Positions 44,112 through 54,230 of a DNA stretch of 64,000 nt are shown here, piece by piece. Below the pieces are notes generated by a model. It was not told the origin of the DNA. It ran no database searches and saw only the letters and a list, made by a program, of their open reading frames with translations. The stretch's first letter is position 1, and each line of letters begins with the position of its first letter. Source of the stretch: Streptomyces pacificus (GTDB lineage: Bacteria > Actinomycetota > Actinomycetes > Streptomycetales > Streptomycetaceae); the NCBI RefSeq assembly GCF_011766325.1, contig NZ_BLLG01000009.1:186001-250000 (forward strand), given 5' to 3'. The translations under genes and the position numbers were made by a program.

Positions 44112-45410
44112 TCACCGCACCTCGACGAACGCCCCCGCGTCGCGCCCTGGCCGCACTCCGGGCGCCTGCGCCGCGTGCCCGATCGCGACCGCGCCCATCG
44201 GGTCCCAGCCGGACGGCAGGTCCAGTACCTCGCGGACGACGTCGCGGCAGAACATCGTGGACGACACCCATGCGGACCCGAGCCGCTCACCGGCCAGCGC
44301 GACGAGGAAGTTCTGCACGCCCGCGCCCGCCGCGACGAGGAACATCTCGCGTTCCGCCCTGTCCCGGCGCTCGTCGCCGTAGTGGTGCGAGCCGTCCATG
44401 ACCATGCACGGCACCGCCAGGTACGGGGCGTTGCGCAGGACGTCGCCACGCCGGACCCGCTTCGCGATCGACTCCTCCGACCTGCCGTCGCGACGCAGGT
44501 CCGCGATCCACGCGTCGCGCATCGCGTCGAGGAGACGCAGCCGGGAGGACTCCGACTCCAGGAGCACGAACCGCCAGGGCGTCGTGTGGTGCGGGGCAGG
44601 GGCGGTCACGGCGGCGGCCACCGCGCGGCGGACCGCGTCCGGGTCGACCGGCTCGTCGGTGAAGGCGCGCACCGTGCGGCGCTGGGTCACCGCCTCCCGT
44701 ATCGCCTCGGACGTGCCGAGCCGGAACAGGTCGTCTGCCGCGGGGCGGACCAGTGCGCGGGCGCCGCCGGTCCCGTCCGCGACGACATGGCCGAGGCCGC
44801 GGACCACCGCCACCGGCAGTCCCGACGCCTTGCCCTTGACCAGGTCGCCGGCCGCCGCGAGTTCGTCGGCGGTGGCGACGACCGTCGCGTCGAGCAGGTT
44901 GCCGTGCGCGTCGGTGCCGCCGCGCAGATCGTCCAGGACCCGCACGCCCGCGGCGCCGATGGCGACGTCGGTGAGCCCCGCCCGCCACGGCCGGCCGAAG
45001 GTGTCCGTGATCACCACGCCCACCTCGACGCCGAGCGTGTCCCGCAGTGTGTCGCGGATGCGCGAGGCTGAGGCGTCCGGGTCCTCGGGCAGCAGCAGCA
45101 CCGTCCCCGCGGGGGTGTTGGAGGCGTCCACCCCGGCCGCGGCCATGACCAGGCCCTGCCGGTTCTCGACGATGCGCAGGGCGCCGCGGCGGGCCACGAC
45201 CCGCACCGTCTCCGCGTCGATGACCGCCTCGCGGTCGCCGGCCTCGACGATGCGGCCCTCCGCCTTGCTGACGATCTTCGAGGTGACGAGCAGCACATCG
45301 CCGTCGGCCAGGCCGGGGAGAGCGGCCGCGATCAGCTTCGCAAGGTCATCACCGGGCGCCACCTCGGGCAGTCCCGGCAGCGCCCACACCCGGTAGGACG
45401 GGGCGGTCAT
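44112..45410 (-). CDS. fbiB: FbiB, coenzyme F420 gamma-glutamyl ligase
   Basis: 432 residues. The N-terminal half is the CofE ligase that adds glutamates to F420-0 (WALPGLPEVAPGDDLAKLIA, LLVTSKIVSKAEGR, VVITDTFGRPWRAG). The C-terminal half is the nitroreductase-fold domain (RRTVRAFTDEPVDPDAVR, HHTTPWRFVLLES) that reduces dehydro-F420, as in actinobacterial FbiB. The start overlaps the fbiA stop (ATGA), so translation is coupled. Confidence 0.95.
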   Translation of the reverse strand: MTAPSYRVWALPGLPEVAPGDDLAKLIAAALPGLADGDVLLVTSKIVSKAEGRIVEAGDREAVIDAETVRVVARRGALRIVENRQGLVMAAAGVDASNTPAGTVLLLPEDPDASASRIRDTLRDTLGVEVGVVITDTFGRPWRAGLTDVAIGAAGVRVLDDLRGGTDAHGNLLDATVVATADELAAAGDLVKGKASGLPVAVVRGLGHVVADGTGGARALVRPAADDLFRLGTSEAIREAVTQRRTVRAFTDEPVDPDAVRRAVAAAVTAPAPHHTTPWRFVLLESESSRLRLLDAMRDAWIADLRRDGRSEESIAKRVRRGDVLRNAPYLAVPCMVMDGSHHYGDERRDRAEREMFLVAAGAGVQNFLVALAGERLGSAWVSSTMFCRDVVREVLDLPSGWDPMGAVAIGHAAQAPGVRPGRDAGAFVEVR

Positions 45411-46363
45411 CCCCGGACCTCCTCGGCGAGTGCCAGCGCCTCGTTGGCCATGGCGGTCGTGGCGTCGAGATCGGTCATCATCAGCGGGACCGCCCGGCAG
45501 CGGATGCCGGCCTCCTCGACCTCGGCCGCCGCCTCCGCGTCCGCCGTGTCCACGAGCCAGCCGTCGAGCAGCCCCGACCCGTAGTGACGTGCCACAGCGG
45601 CGGCGGTCGACTCCACCCCGACCGCCGCCAGCACCTTGTCGGCCATGCCGCGCACGGGGGCGTTCCCGACGATGGGGGAGAGCCCGACCACCGGTACGCC
45701 CGCCTCGGCGATCGCCTCACGGATGCCCGGAACCGCCAGGATCGTTCCCACGCTCACGACCGGGTTCGACGGCGGGAAGAGGACGACATCCGCCTCGGCG
45801 ATCGACTCCAGCACTCCCGGTGCCGGCGTGGACTGCTCGGCCCCGACGGGCACGACGGCCTGGGCCTCGACGGAGGCCCGCAGCCTCACCCAGTACTCCT
45901 GGAAGTGGACGGCCCTGCGTTCGCCGTCGATGTCGACGGCGACATGGGTCTCGACCCGGTCGTCGGACATCGGCAGCAGCCGCACTCCGGGCTGCCACCG
46001 CGCGCACAGCGCCTCGGTGACGGCGCTCAGCGGATAGCCCGCGCCGAGCATCTGGGTGCGGACGATGTGCGTGGCGAAGTCGCGGTCACCGAGCCCGAAC
46101 CACTCGGGACCCACCCCGTATGCCGCCAGTTCGCTCTTGACCTGGAAGGTCTCCTCTGAACGTCCCCAGCCCTGCTCCTCGTCGATGCCGCCGCCGAGCG
46201 TGTACATCACCGTGTCGAGGTCCGGGCAGACCTTCAGCCCGAACAGATGGATGTCGTCACCGGTGTTGCCGATGACCGTGATGTCGGCCTCGGGGGCGGT
46301 CGCCTTGAGCCCCCGCAGAAACCGAGCACCGCCGATGCCTCCGGCCAGAACCACAATGCGCAT
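45407..46363 (-). CDS. fbiA: FbiA, phosphoenolpyruvyl/2-phospholactate transferase of F420
   Basis: 318 residues of the CofD family: VVLAGGIGGARFLRGLKATA, VIGNTGDDIHLFGLKVCPDL, LGDRDFATHIVRT and LFPPSNPVVSVGTILAVPGI. It joins the three-carbon moiety from the activated donor to Fo, giving (dehydro-)F420-0. The ATG at 46363 gives the canonical MRIVVLAGG start. It is read before fbiB and after the cysteine dioxygenase gene on the same strand. Confidence 0.96.
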   Translation of the reverse strand: MRIVVLAGGIGGARFLRGLKATAPEADITVIGNTGDDIHLFGLKVCPDLDTVMYTLGGGIDEEQGWGRSEETFQVKSELAAYGVGPEWFGLGDRDFATHIVRTQMLGAGYPLSAVTEALCARWQPGVRLLPMSDDRVETHVAVDIDGERRAVHFQEYWVRLRASVEAQAVVPVGAEQSTPAPGVLESIAEADVVLFPPSNPVVSVGTILAVPGIREAIAEAGVPVVGLSPIVGNAPVRGMADKVLAAVGVESTAAAVARHYGSGLLDGWLVDTADAEAAAEVEEAGIRCRAVPLMMTDLDATTAMANEALALAEEVRG

Positions 46364-46467
46364 GCCCCAGAGTGTGTCAGGCGCGGGCGCCCCCGATGAT
46401 GGCGCGGTCCCCGGCCGAAGCGCGGGGGCCACGGGCACCCCGGCGCCGTGCCGGGGCGGGGACGCCG

Positions 46468-46489
46468 GACGGTGCTCGCGGGCACCGTC
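46468..46489 (-). terminator. hairpin at the 3' end of the dioxygenase gene
   Basis: GACGGTGC and its complement around a 6-nt loop, overlapping the stop codon of the dioxygenase. It may reduce read-through into fbiA. Confidence 0.4.
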
Positions 46490-46997
46490 AGACGGCGGGG
46501 GCGGGGGCGTCCTGCCGGACGGCCGGTGCGCAGCGGGCCGTGTGCATCGGCATCTCGGTCAGGCCGGGGAAGTAGACGTGGAGACTCACGACCGGCTCGA
46601 GCGATTCGTTGACCACCTCGTGCGCATATCCGGGCGAGAAGACCCGCTGCGCTCCCTCGGCCAGCGTGCGGTCGCCCCGGGCGGTGCGCTCGGTCAACTC
46701 TCCCTCCAGGACCGTCAGTACGCCGGAGGACGGGCCGTGGTCGTGCAGCCCGCTGCCCTGTCCCGGTACCCAGGACAGCAGCCAGACCTCGTAGCCGGGG
46801 CCGGTGCGGAGCCGGTGGTACCAGCGCGTCGTGGCGTCGTACCGGACGAGCGGAGCCCACTGGAGGCGGTCCGCGGCGATGGATCTGGCGAGTCCGGCGA
46901 ACTCGGCCACCGTCGAGGGGTGCTCCTTGGCGGGCTGGAGGAGGTGCGGGACCTCGAGGATGTCGCCGGCGATCTGGAGGTCGCTGTCGCTGTTCAT
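46488..46997 (-). CDS. cysteine dioxygenase family protein
   Basis: 169 residues of the cupin-fold cysteine dioxygenase family. The iron ligands are the two His in GLHDHGPSSGVLTVLEGE and the later His in FSPGYAHEVVNES. It would oxidise cysteine to cysteine sulfinate or act on a related thiol. The ATG at 46997 is chosen although the frame is open upstream. It diverges from whiB. Confidence 0.88.
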   Translation of the reverse strand: MNSDSDLQIAGDILEVPHLLQPAKEHPSTVAEFAGLARSIAADRLQWAPLVRYDATTRWYHRLRTGPGYEVWLLSWVPGQGSGLHDHGPSSGVLTVLEGELTERTARGDRTLAEGAQRVFSPGYAHEVVNESLEPVVSLHVYFPGLTEMPMHTARCAPAVRQDAPAPAV

Positions 46998-47706
46998 GGG
47001 GTGCGGTGGTTCCTCGGCAGAAACGGAAGGTCGGTGCTGGGGTGCCCGCAGGCCCGCCGGGAAGGGCGGGAAACGGCAGGAGGCAGCGGGAAAGTGTGAA
47101 GAGCGGGGAGAGAGCCGGAGCGCTATGGCGTCAACAGCTGGAACAGCGACAGCGTGCCTGCACGGCGCTGCGGAAGCCACGGATCGCGTGGGTCGCGGAA
47201 GGCGCTGTGGTCGCTGGCATGCATTCCAAAGTGACGACCGCGGCTTCGGATGTCAACCCAGTGGTCGATTTGGCGGCAATGTTTCACCTCATCCGGTTAC
47301 TCCGATCGGAGAAAGGTTTGTGCGTCGGCAAGGCCGGAGACATGGCGCTGCGACTGTGCTCTCAAACGCCGTCGCGCCCTTGTGATCGGACTGTGATCCG
47401 GATCGCTTGTGCGGCCGGATCGCAACAAGATCCAGGCGCGAGGCGTCCTCCCTCGTGAGGGCCGGTGAACGCCGGTGCGGCATCGGGGAGGGGGTGCGGT
47501 CAGGCCAGTGGCACATGTCATGGTTTTTGGCGTTTTACACACTTTCCGCATACGCTTGGTTCCGGAGAGTGAATACGGGGCTCAATAGCAGATCTCGGCT
47601 TGACTGGCCCGGATCCGCACACTTGTAATTTCACTCGTGTCGTTCGGCCGAATCGGTACGGCTCACGGCCGGATCACGGGGACGCAAAGACAGACGAGGG
47701 GCGCAC
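46998..47706. other. long gap upstream of whiB, no gene seen
   Basis: 709 bases between divergent genes. The last 190 bases are AT-richer (for example GTTTTTGGCGTTTTACACAC near 47523) and are where whiB promoters would be expected. No open frame here is convincing. Confidence 0.5.
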
Positions 47707-47970
47707 ATGACCGAGCTGTTCCAGCAACTGCTGGTCGAGGACGCGGATGAGGAACTCGGCTGGCAGGAGCGCGCGTTGTGCGCCCAGACCGACCCCGAGT
47801 CCTTCTTCCCCGAGAAAGGCGGATCGACGCGCGAGGCCAAGAAGGTCTGCCTCGCCTGCGAAGTCCGTTCCGAATGCCTCGAGTACGCCCTCGCCAACGA
47901 CGAGCGGTTCGGGATCTGGGGCGGCTTGTCCGAGCGTGAGCGCCGCCGGCTGAAGAAGGCAGCGCTCTGA
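47707..47970 (+). CDS. whiB: WhiB, sporulation transcription factor
   Basis: 87 residues. The four [4Fe-4S] cysteines are Cys25, Cys48, Cys51 and Cys57 (ERALCAQTDPE; KKVCLACEVRSECLEY). The turn FGIWGGLSERERRRLKKAAL follows. The sequence matches Streptomyces WhiB rather than other Wbl paralogues, as recalled. WhiB acts with WhiA to stop aerial hyphal growth and start sporulation septation. It has a very long upstream region, in keeping with developmental control. Confidence 0.95.
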   Translation: MTELFQQLLVEDADEELGWQERALCAQTDPESFFPEKGGSTREAKKVCLACEVRSECLEYALANDERFGIWGGLSERERRRLKKAAL

Positions 47971-48342
47971 CACCAGCCCGCCCGGAAAAGGCCGTCGGCT
48001 GAACAAAGCCGGCTGAACATGGCCGATTCGGCAAGGTTGAATCGGCAAGGTTGAATCGACAAGGCCGACTGCACCAGAGCCGGGTGAGGAGGACCCCGGA
48101 CCGAACAAGGCCGGGTGAAGAGGCCCGCGGGCCGCGGGAAGCCGGGTGCGCAGGGGCCTCCCGCCGAAACCGGCCGTCCGCTGCGGCGGGTGTCCCGCTG
48201 CCGCGGCTCTCCTTCCGGAACCGTCCGCCCCGCGTCGGCGGCCCTCGCCACGGAGCTCCGCCGGACCGTTAGTGTGGGGCCCCGTCCCAGACGCTCCAGC
48301 GCCCCCTCGCGGGGGCGAACCGGCCGGAGGGCCCGTACCTCA
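47971..48342. other. gap with a 14-bp repeat, no gene seen
   Basis: Copies of GGCAAGGTTGAATC lie at about 48030-48066, with further imperfect AAGGCCG units around them. It separates whiB from the large glycosyltransferase gene. Confidence 0.5.
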
Positions 48343-51300
48343 ATGTCCGCCACCCCTGCGGGGTTTGCACCCGCCACCCCGGCGTGGTTCGTTCCCGCCA
48401 CCCCGGCGGGGTTTTCCGCCTCCCCGCCCGAGTTCCCGCGGCACGTCGTCACCGCCGTGCTCGTCTCCCACGACGGCGCCCGGTGGCTGCCCGACGCCCT
48501 CGCCGGGCTCCTCGGCCAGGAACGCCCCGTACAGAACGCGATCGCGGCCGACACCGGCAGCTCCGACAACTCGGCGCGGCTGGTCACCGAGGCGCTCGGC
48601 GCCGACCGGGTCCTCCACCTCGCCCGCCGCACCGGCTTCGGCGCCGCCGTCGACGAGGCCGCCCGCACCGCACCGGTGCTCACCGCGGACGACCTGCCGT
48701 ATCTGCAGCGGCCCAGCGGCTGGGACCCGGTGACCAAGGCCTGGCACGACGAGGCGTACGAGGTGCCGCAACCGCCTCACGACGAGCCGGTCCAGTGGCT
48801 CTGGCTGCTGCACGACGACTGCGCACCCGCTCCCGACGCCCTCGCCGAACTGCTCCGCGTCGCCGACGCCGAACTGTCCGCCGGACGGGCCGCCGCGGTC
48901 ATCGGTCCCAAGCTCCGCGGCTGGTACGACCGCAAACAGCTCCTCGAAGCCGGCGTGTCCATCGCCAACAGCGGCCGCCGCTGGACCGGACTCGACCGCC
49001 GGGAGCAGGACCAGGGCCAGCACGACCAGGTCCGCCCGGTGCTGTCCGTGTCCTCCGCCGGCATGCTCGTGCGCCGCGACGTCTGGGACGAACTCGGCGG
49101 TTTCGACCGGCGGCTGCCCCTGATGCGGGACGACGTGGACTTCTGCTGGCGCGCCCACGCCGCGGGCCACAGCGTGTTCGTCGCCCCCGGCGCTGTCCTG
49201 CGGCACGCCGAGGCCGCCGCCCGCGAGCGGCGGACCATCGACTGCGTGGGCCGCTCGGTCGTCGGCCCGCACCGCGTCGACAAGGCGGGCGCCGTCTACA
49301 CGCTGCTGGCCAACGCGCGCGGCAGGGCGCTCCCCTATGTGCTGCTCCGCCTCGTCCTCGGCACCCTGCTGCGGACTCTCGCCTATCTCGTCGGCAAGGT
49401 TCCCGGCCAGGCGGTCGACGAGGTCATGGGCCTCCTGGGCACCCTGCTGCGCCCGGAGCGGATCCTCGCCGCCCGCCGCAGACGCGGCGGGGCCCGCGTC
49501 GGCGCGAGCGAGCTGCGACCGCTCTTCCCCCCGCCCGGAGCCACCGTCCGAGCCACCTTCGAGCAGGTCGCGAGCGGCCTCGGCGCCGACCGGGACTCCG
49601 ACGCCGGGGGCTCACGGCACGGAGCCGTCGAGTCCGGTCCCGGCGGCGACGAGGCCGACTTCCTGGAGGTCGAGCAGTTCGCCCGGCTCAAGAAGATCGC
49701 ACGCAGGCCGGGCCCCGTCCTGTTCGCCCTCCTGCTCGCCGTCTCCCTCGTGGCCTGCCGCGGACTCCTCGGCGGCGGCGCGCTCGCCGGCGGCGCCCTG
49801 CTGCCCGCGCCGGGCGAACTCTCCGAGCTGTGGAGCCGCTACGCCGACGCCTGGCAACCCCTCGGCACCGGGGGGACACCGACGGCACCGCCGTACCTCG
49901 CCATCTTGAGCGCCGTTTCCGCGCTCCTCCTCGGCTCCACGGGCCTCGCGGTCACCCTGCTGCTCGTCTGCTCGGTCCCGCTCGCGGGCGTCACGGCGTA
50001 CTTCGCCTCCCGCCCGCTGGTCGGGTCCCGGCTGCTGCGGGCCTGGGCGAGCGTGGCCTACGCCTTCCTGCCGGCGGTCACCGGCGCCCTCGCCACCGGA
50101 CGGCTCGGCACCGCCGTCCTCGCGGTCCTCCTCCCGCTGATCGCCAGGGCCGCAGTCGCGGCCCACGGACTGGACCGGGACGGCGGCTCCCGCGGCAGCT
50201 GGCGCGCGACCTGGGTGTACGCGCTGCTGCTGACGCTGACGACGGCCTTCACGCCCGTCGTCTGGCCCCTCGCCGTCGTCCTCGGCGTCGCCGGGCTCGT
50301 ACTGCGCCGTGCCGAGATCACCGCCCACGGGCTGCGCTTCCTCGCCGTGACCGGCACCCCGCTGCTGCTCCTCGCGCCCTGGTCGCTTTCGCTGCTGACC
50401 GAGCCGTCCCGCCTGCTGCGAGAGGCGGGACTGGAGTTCGGCACCGGCGCCGCGTCCCCCCTCGACCTGCTCGGAGTCAGCCCCGGCGGCCCCAAGACCG
50501 TCGGCGGGCTGCTGTTCATCGGCGTCGTGCTCGCCGCACTCGCCGCCCTGCTGCGCGGCGAACGGCGGTTCGCGATCGGCACGGCATGGCTCGTCGCGGT
50601 CACCGCTCTGGTCTTCGCCGCCCTGGCCAACCGCTCGGGCTGGGCCGGCCCCGCCACCCTCGTCTACGGCATCGCCCTGATCGCCGCCGCGGTCCTCGGC
50701 GCGGAGGGCGCCCGCCGGCGCGTCGCCGCCCAGAGCTTCGGCTGGCGCCAGCCGGCGGCCGCCCTCGTCGCCCTGGCGGCGCTGGCCGCGCCGCTGTTCA
50801 GCGCCGTCAACTGGATGGCCAGCGGTGCCGCGGGCCCCTTGGAGCGCCGCGACCCGGTGCAGGTCCCGGCCTTCGTCGCCGAGGAGAGCGGGACCCGCGA
50901 CCAGCCCCGCACGCTCGTCCTCGGCGGCTCGTCACCGGCGAAGGTGTCGTACACACTGGTCCGTGGCTCCGGCGCGCGCCTCGGTGATGCCGAGCTCAGC
51001 GAGGCCGCCGGCGGCGACCCGCGTCTCGACAAGGTCGTCGCCAACCTCGTGGCCGGCTCCGGAGCCGACCAGACCAGCCAGCTCAGCGGCTTCGCCATCC
51101 GCTACGTCCTGGTCCGCGACGGCGCTCCGCGCCAGATGAGCCGGGTCCTCGACGCCACCCCCGGCCTCTCCAGGCTCAGCCAGCTCGACGGCAGCGCGCT
51201 GTGGCGTGTGGACAGCCAGATCGCCCGTGTGGTCATCGTCGACGGCGCGGCGGAGCCGCTGCCGGTGGCCTCAGGACCGGTCGAGGCCCACACGGACATC

Positions 51301-52293
51301 CCCAAGGGCCCCGCCGGCCGGGTGCTGCGCCTCGCGGACCGCGCCGACGACGGCTGGCAGGCCGCGCTCGACGGCCGCCCGCTGGAGAGCACCGTCGTGG
51401 ACGGCTGGGCCCAGGGGTTCGCACTCCCCGCCGAGGGCGGGCGGCTCGATCTCGTCCACGAGGCCCCGGCCATCCACACCGCGCGGATCTGGACCCAGGG
51501 CGCGCTCGCCGTCGTCCTGGTCGTGCTGGCCCTGCCCGGCCGGCGCCGCGAGATCGACGACGACCTGCCCGACGAGGAGGCCGCGATCCCGGACCAGCCC
51601 GCCGACGGCGAGGGCCGCCGGGCCCGCAGGCTGCGTGCCGCCCAGGCCGAGTCCGCCGACTCCGAGCGGGACCCGGGGCCGGACCCCGGCCCTCAGCCCG
51701 ACCCGCCGGCCGGGCCGCATCCCGGCGCCGCGGCGCCGTCCCCGTCCCCGTCCCCGTCCTCGGCCGTACCCCATCAGCCGCGCTACGGCGCGGAGTGGGA
51801 CGCGCAGGCCCACGCGGACGAGCGGAGCCCGGCCGGTACCGGACAGGGCCCGTACGGGGGCGAGCGGCACTCCGACCCGTACCCGGACGGCTACCGCGAC
51901 GACCGGCAGCAGTACGCGTACCCGGACACCCCGCCGGGCCAGGGTCCGGGGTACGGGAACGGGTACGGGAACGGGACGTATGAGACCGGGCCGTACGGGG
52001 CTGAGCAGTCCGGGACCGCGCGGTACGAGACCGCGCAGGCCGGGCAGGCCGGGCAGTACGAGCAGCCCGGGCAGGCCGAGTGGTACGGGCCGGAACGGTA
52101 CGGCTCCGGGCCCGAACCGCAGTTCGGCCGGCAGGGGTACGACATGCAGCAGTACGGCTCGCAGGCGTACGAGCCGCAGCAGTACGAGCCGCAGGAGTAC
52201 GACCGTCGTGCGGGCCCCGGACCTGAGACGCACCGGTACGACTCCTACGGCCACGAGAACGAGCAGCGTCCCGACGGGAGCAGCAGCAAGTGA
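48343..52293 (+). CDS. very large membrane glycosyltransferase (GT2)
   Basis: 1316 residues from the ATG at 48343. Starts with four PATPAGF-like repeats, then a GT2 domain to about residue 310 (VTAVLVSHDGARWLPDALAG, WLWLLHDDCAPAPDALAELL, LMRDDVDFCWRAHAAGHSVF). About 12 transmembrane helices and an extracytoplasmic region follow (residues 320-1080). The last 200 residues are a Gly/Tyr/Gln-rich disordered tail. It probably uses a nucleotide sugar to build a cell-envelope glycan. The stop overlaps the DUF5719 start, so the two proteins are made together. Confidence 0.88.
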   Translation: MSATPAGFAPATPAWFVPATPAGFSASPPEFPRHVVTAVLVSHDGARWLPDALAGLLGQERPVQNAIAADTGSSDNSARLVTEALGADRVLHLARRTGFGAAVDEAARTAPVLTADDLPYLQRPSGWDPVTKAWHDEAYEVPQPPHDEPVQWLWLLHDDCAPAPDALAELLRVADAELSAGRAAAVIGPKLRGWYDRKQLLEAGVSIANSGRRWTGLDRREQDQGQHDQVRPVLSVSSAGMLVRRDVWDELGGFDRRLPLMRDDVDFCWRAHAAGHSVFVAPGAVLRHAEAAARERRTIDCVGRSVVGPHRVDKAGAVYTLLANARGRALPYVLLRLVLGTLLRTLAYLVGKVPGQAVDEVMGLLGTLLRPERILAARRRRGGARVGASELRPLFPPPGATVRATFEQVASGLGADRDSDAGGSRHGAVESGPGGDEADFLEVEQFARLKKIARRPGPVLFALLLAVSLVACRGLLGGGALAGGALLPAPGELSELWSRYADAWQPLGTGGTPTAPPYLAILSAVSALLLGSTGLAVTLLLVCSVPLAGVTAYFASRPLVGSRLLRAWASVAYAFLPAVTGALATGRLGTAVLAVLLPLIARAAVAAHGLDRDGGSRGSWRATWVYALLLTLTTAFTPVVWPLAVVLGVAGLVLRRAEITAHGLRFLAVTGTPLLLLAPWSLSLLTEPSRLLREAGLEFGTGAASPLDLLGVSPGGPKTVGGLLFIGVVLAALAALLRGERRFAIGTAWLVAVTALVFAALANRSGWAGPATLVYGIALIAAAVLGAEGARRRVAAQSFGWRQPAAALVALAALAAPLFSAVNWMASGAAGPLERRDPVQVPAFVAEESGTRDQPRTLVLGGSSPAKVSYTLVRGSGARLGDAELSEAAGGDPRLDKVVANLVAGSGADQTSQLSGFAIRYVLVRDGAPRQMSRVLDATPGLSRLSQLDGSALWRVDSQIARVVIVDGAAEPLPVASGPVEAHTDIPKGPAGRVLRLADRADDGWQAALDGRPLESTVVDGWAQGFALPAEGGRLDLVHEAPAIHTARIWTQGALAVVLVVLALPGRRREIDDDLPDEEAAIPDQPADGEGRRARRLRAAQAESADSERDPGPDPGPQPDPPAGPHPGAAAPSPSPSPSSAVPHQPRYGAEWDAQAHADERSPAGTGQGPYGGERHSDPYPDGYRDDRQQYAYPDTPPGQGPGYGNGYGNGTYETGPYGAEQSGTARYETAQAGQAGQYEQPGQAEWYGPERYGSGPEPQFGRQGYDMQQYGSQAYEPQQYEPQEYDRRAGPGPETHRYDSYGHENEQRPDGSSSK

Positions 52294-53882
52294 ACCGCAC
52301 GACCCTCTCGCTCCTCGCGGCCGTCACGTCCCTCGCCGCCGTGACCGGATACGCCGCGCTCACCGCTCCGGAAGGCGGGGCGGCGCCCCGGGCTGAGTCG
52401 TCGGTACGGCTGCCGGTGGAGCGCTCCAGCCTGCTCTGCCCGGCCCCGGCCACCTCGGAGATCGCGGAGACGGTGTACACGTCCATCACCCCGCAGTCGC
52501 AGGCGGCGCAGGCGCAGTCCGGAGCCGAGGGCGGCTCCGCCGCGGCGTCCACCGCATCGGCGGCCGAACTCAGCCCGTCGGCCACGACCTTGCAGGGACC
52601 GGGCGAGGGCGCCGGCGGGACCGGCGAGGACGAGGCGGGTAACGAGGCAGGGGAGGACGACGGCACGGGGAAGCCACCGTCCACGAAGCCCGTTGTCACC
52701 CTCGAGCAGCCGGGGAAGCCCGTCGGCGCCAAGGCGAGCGGCAGCGACGCCCCCGCCCTCATCGGCACCGCGACCGGCGTTCTGGCGCCCGGTTGGACAG
52801 CCCAGCAGACCACCACGGTCAGTGCGGGGAGCGGTCGCGGCGTCCTCGGCGTCAGCTGCACCGCACCCGACACGGAGTTCTGGTTCCCGGGCGCGAGCCT
52901 TGCCAAGGACCGGCAGGACTATGTCCATCTGACCAACCCCGACGAGACCGGGGCGCTCGTTGACATCGAGCTCCACGGTAAGGACGGCGTACTCAAGTCC
53001 TCGCTGAGCGACGGTATCCAGGTCCCCGCGGGTGGGAGCGTCCCGGTACTGCTCTCCACTCTGACGACCGATTCCGCCGAGGACGTCACCGTGCACGTCA
53101 CCACGCGTACCGGGCGGGTAGGGGCGGTGATTCGCGGTGCCGGGGAGGAGACCGGCAGCGACTGGCTGCAGGCGTCCGCCGACCCGTCCGGCACGCTGGT
53201 GCTGCCGGGTGTCCCGGCGGACGCGACCTCCGTGCGGCTGGTGGCGTTCGCCCCCGGTGACGACGACGCGGAACTGAGGGTCCGGCTGGCGAGCGCGACG
53301 GGCACGATCAGCCCCGCCGGTGCGGAGAGCCTGCGGGTCAAGTCCGGCATGACGGCCTCGATGGACATGAAGGACGTGACCAGAGGGGAGGCGGGCTCGA
53401 TCCTCCTTGGCCCGGCCGAAGGCGCCCCGGCGGCACCGGTGGTCGCCGCCCTCCAGGTCACCAGGGGCAAGGGCGACAAACAGGAGTTCGCCTTCATCCC
53501 GGCGACGGCGCCGGTCACGGAGCGCGCCACCGCCGCCGACAACCGTGCCGAGGGCTCGGTACTCTCCCTCACCGCGCCCGACGGGACCGCCCGGGTCAAG
53601 GTGACGGCCTCGCCCGGCACCGGGGGCGGCACCCGTGCCGTCAAGACCTACACCGTCAAGGGCGGCACGACGCTGGCGGTCAGTCCGCCTGCCCCGGCCG
53701 GACTGAAGGGCTCCTACGCGCTGACCGTGGAGCCGCAGTCAGGCGGGCCGGTCCACGCCGCCCGCACCCTGCTGCTTCCGGAGGACGGCATCGAGATGTT
53801 CACCGTCCAGACCCTGCCGGACGACCGCGGTCTGGTCGAGGTCCCGGCTGCGGAGCAGGACCTCTCCGTTCTCGGTGACTGA
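52290..53882 (+). CDS. DUF5719 family exported protein
   Basis: 530 residues from the GTG at 52290, overlapping the previous stop (GTGA). An N-terminal signal/anchor (SLLAAVTSLAAVTGYAALTA) and an Ala/Ser/Glu-rich spacer (about residues 70-140) lead to a beta-rich domain (CTAPDTEFWFPGASLAKDRQ, LTNPDETGALVDIELHGKDG). The family is actinobacterial with unknown function. Coupling to the giant glycosyltransferase suggests an envelope partner. Confidence 0.85.
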   Translation: MNRTTLSLLAAVTSLAAVTGYAALTAPEGGAAPRAESSVRLPVERSSLLCPAPATSEIAETVYTSITPQSQAAQAQSGAEGGSAAASTASAAELSPSATTLQGPGEGAGGTGEDEAGNEAGEDDGTGKPPSTKPVVTLEQPGKPVGAKASGSDAPALIGTATGVLAPGWTAQQTTTVSAGSGRGVLGVSCTAPDTEFWFPGASLAKDRQDYVHLTNPDETGALVDIELHGKDGVLKSSLSDGIQVPAGGSVPVLLSTLTTDSAEDVTVHVTTRTGRVGAVIRGAGEETGSDWLQASADPSGTLVLPGVPADATSVRLVAFAPGDDDAELRVRLASATGTISPAGAESLRVKSGMTASMDMKDVTRGEAGSILLGPAEGAPAAPVVAALQVTRGKGDKQEFAFIPATAPVTERATAADNRAEGSVLSLTAPDGTARVKVTASPGTGGGTRAVKTYTVKGGTTLAVSPPAPAGLKGSYALTVEPQSGGPVHAARTLLLPEDGIEMFTVQTLPDDRGLVEVPAAEQDLSVLGD

Positions 53883-54012
53883 CCGGGCCCCGAACCGAGT
53901 TCCTTCACCCGGCCCAGGGGCCTTGCGGCGGCTGCCCTGCCCAGGGCCGGCCGGCCGGGCGGGTGCGGGTTGCCCGGCACCGTGGCGGGTTCTCGTCTGC
54001 CGGGTTCTCGCC

Positions 54013-54088
54013 TGCCGGGGTGATGACCGTGCAGGTCCGCGTGCCGGGGTGATGCCCGTGCAGGTCCGCGTGCCGGGGTGATGCCCGC
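54013..54088. repeat. 29-bp tandem repeat, about 2.6 copies
   Basis: Units begin TGCCGGGGTGATG and contain GTGCAGGTCCGCG. The second copy is at 54042-54070. Confidence 0.85.
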
Positions 54089-54230
54089 GCCGCGGCGACG
54101 ACCGGCTCCGCGGTGGTTCCCGGCGTGCTCGTCCGGCGGTGAGCGGCCCCGTCCGCGACCTGGGCCGTGAGCGGGCCTGATCGTGCAGGAACGAGCACGT
54201 TTGGTGGTCATTCATTCAGGAGTACGCCTG

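Noticed and set aside
47620..47660. BldD-type palindrome upstream of whiB (CACTCGTGTCG region)
   Set aside because: The half sites are adjacent without the central base of the consensus, so the match is not convincing.
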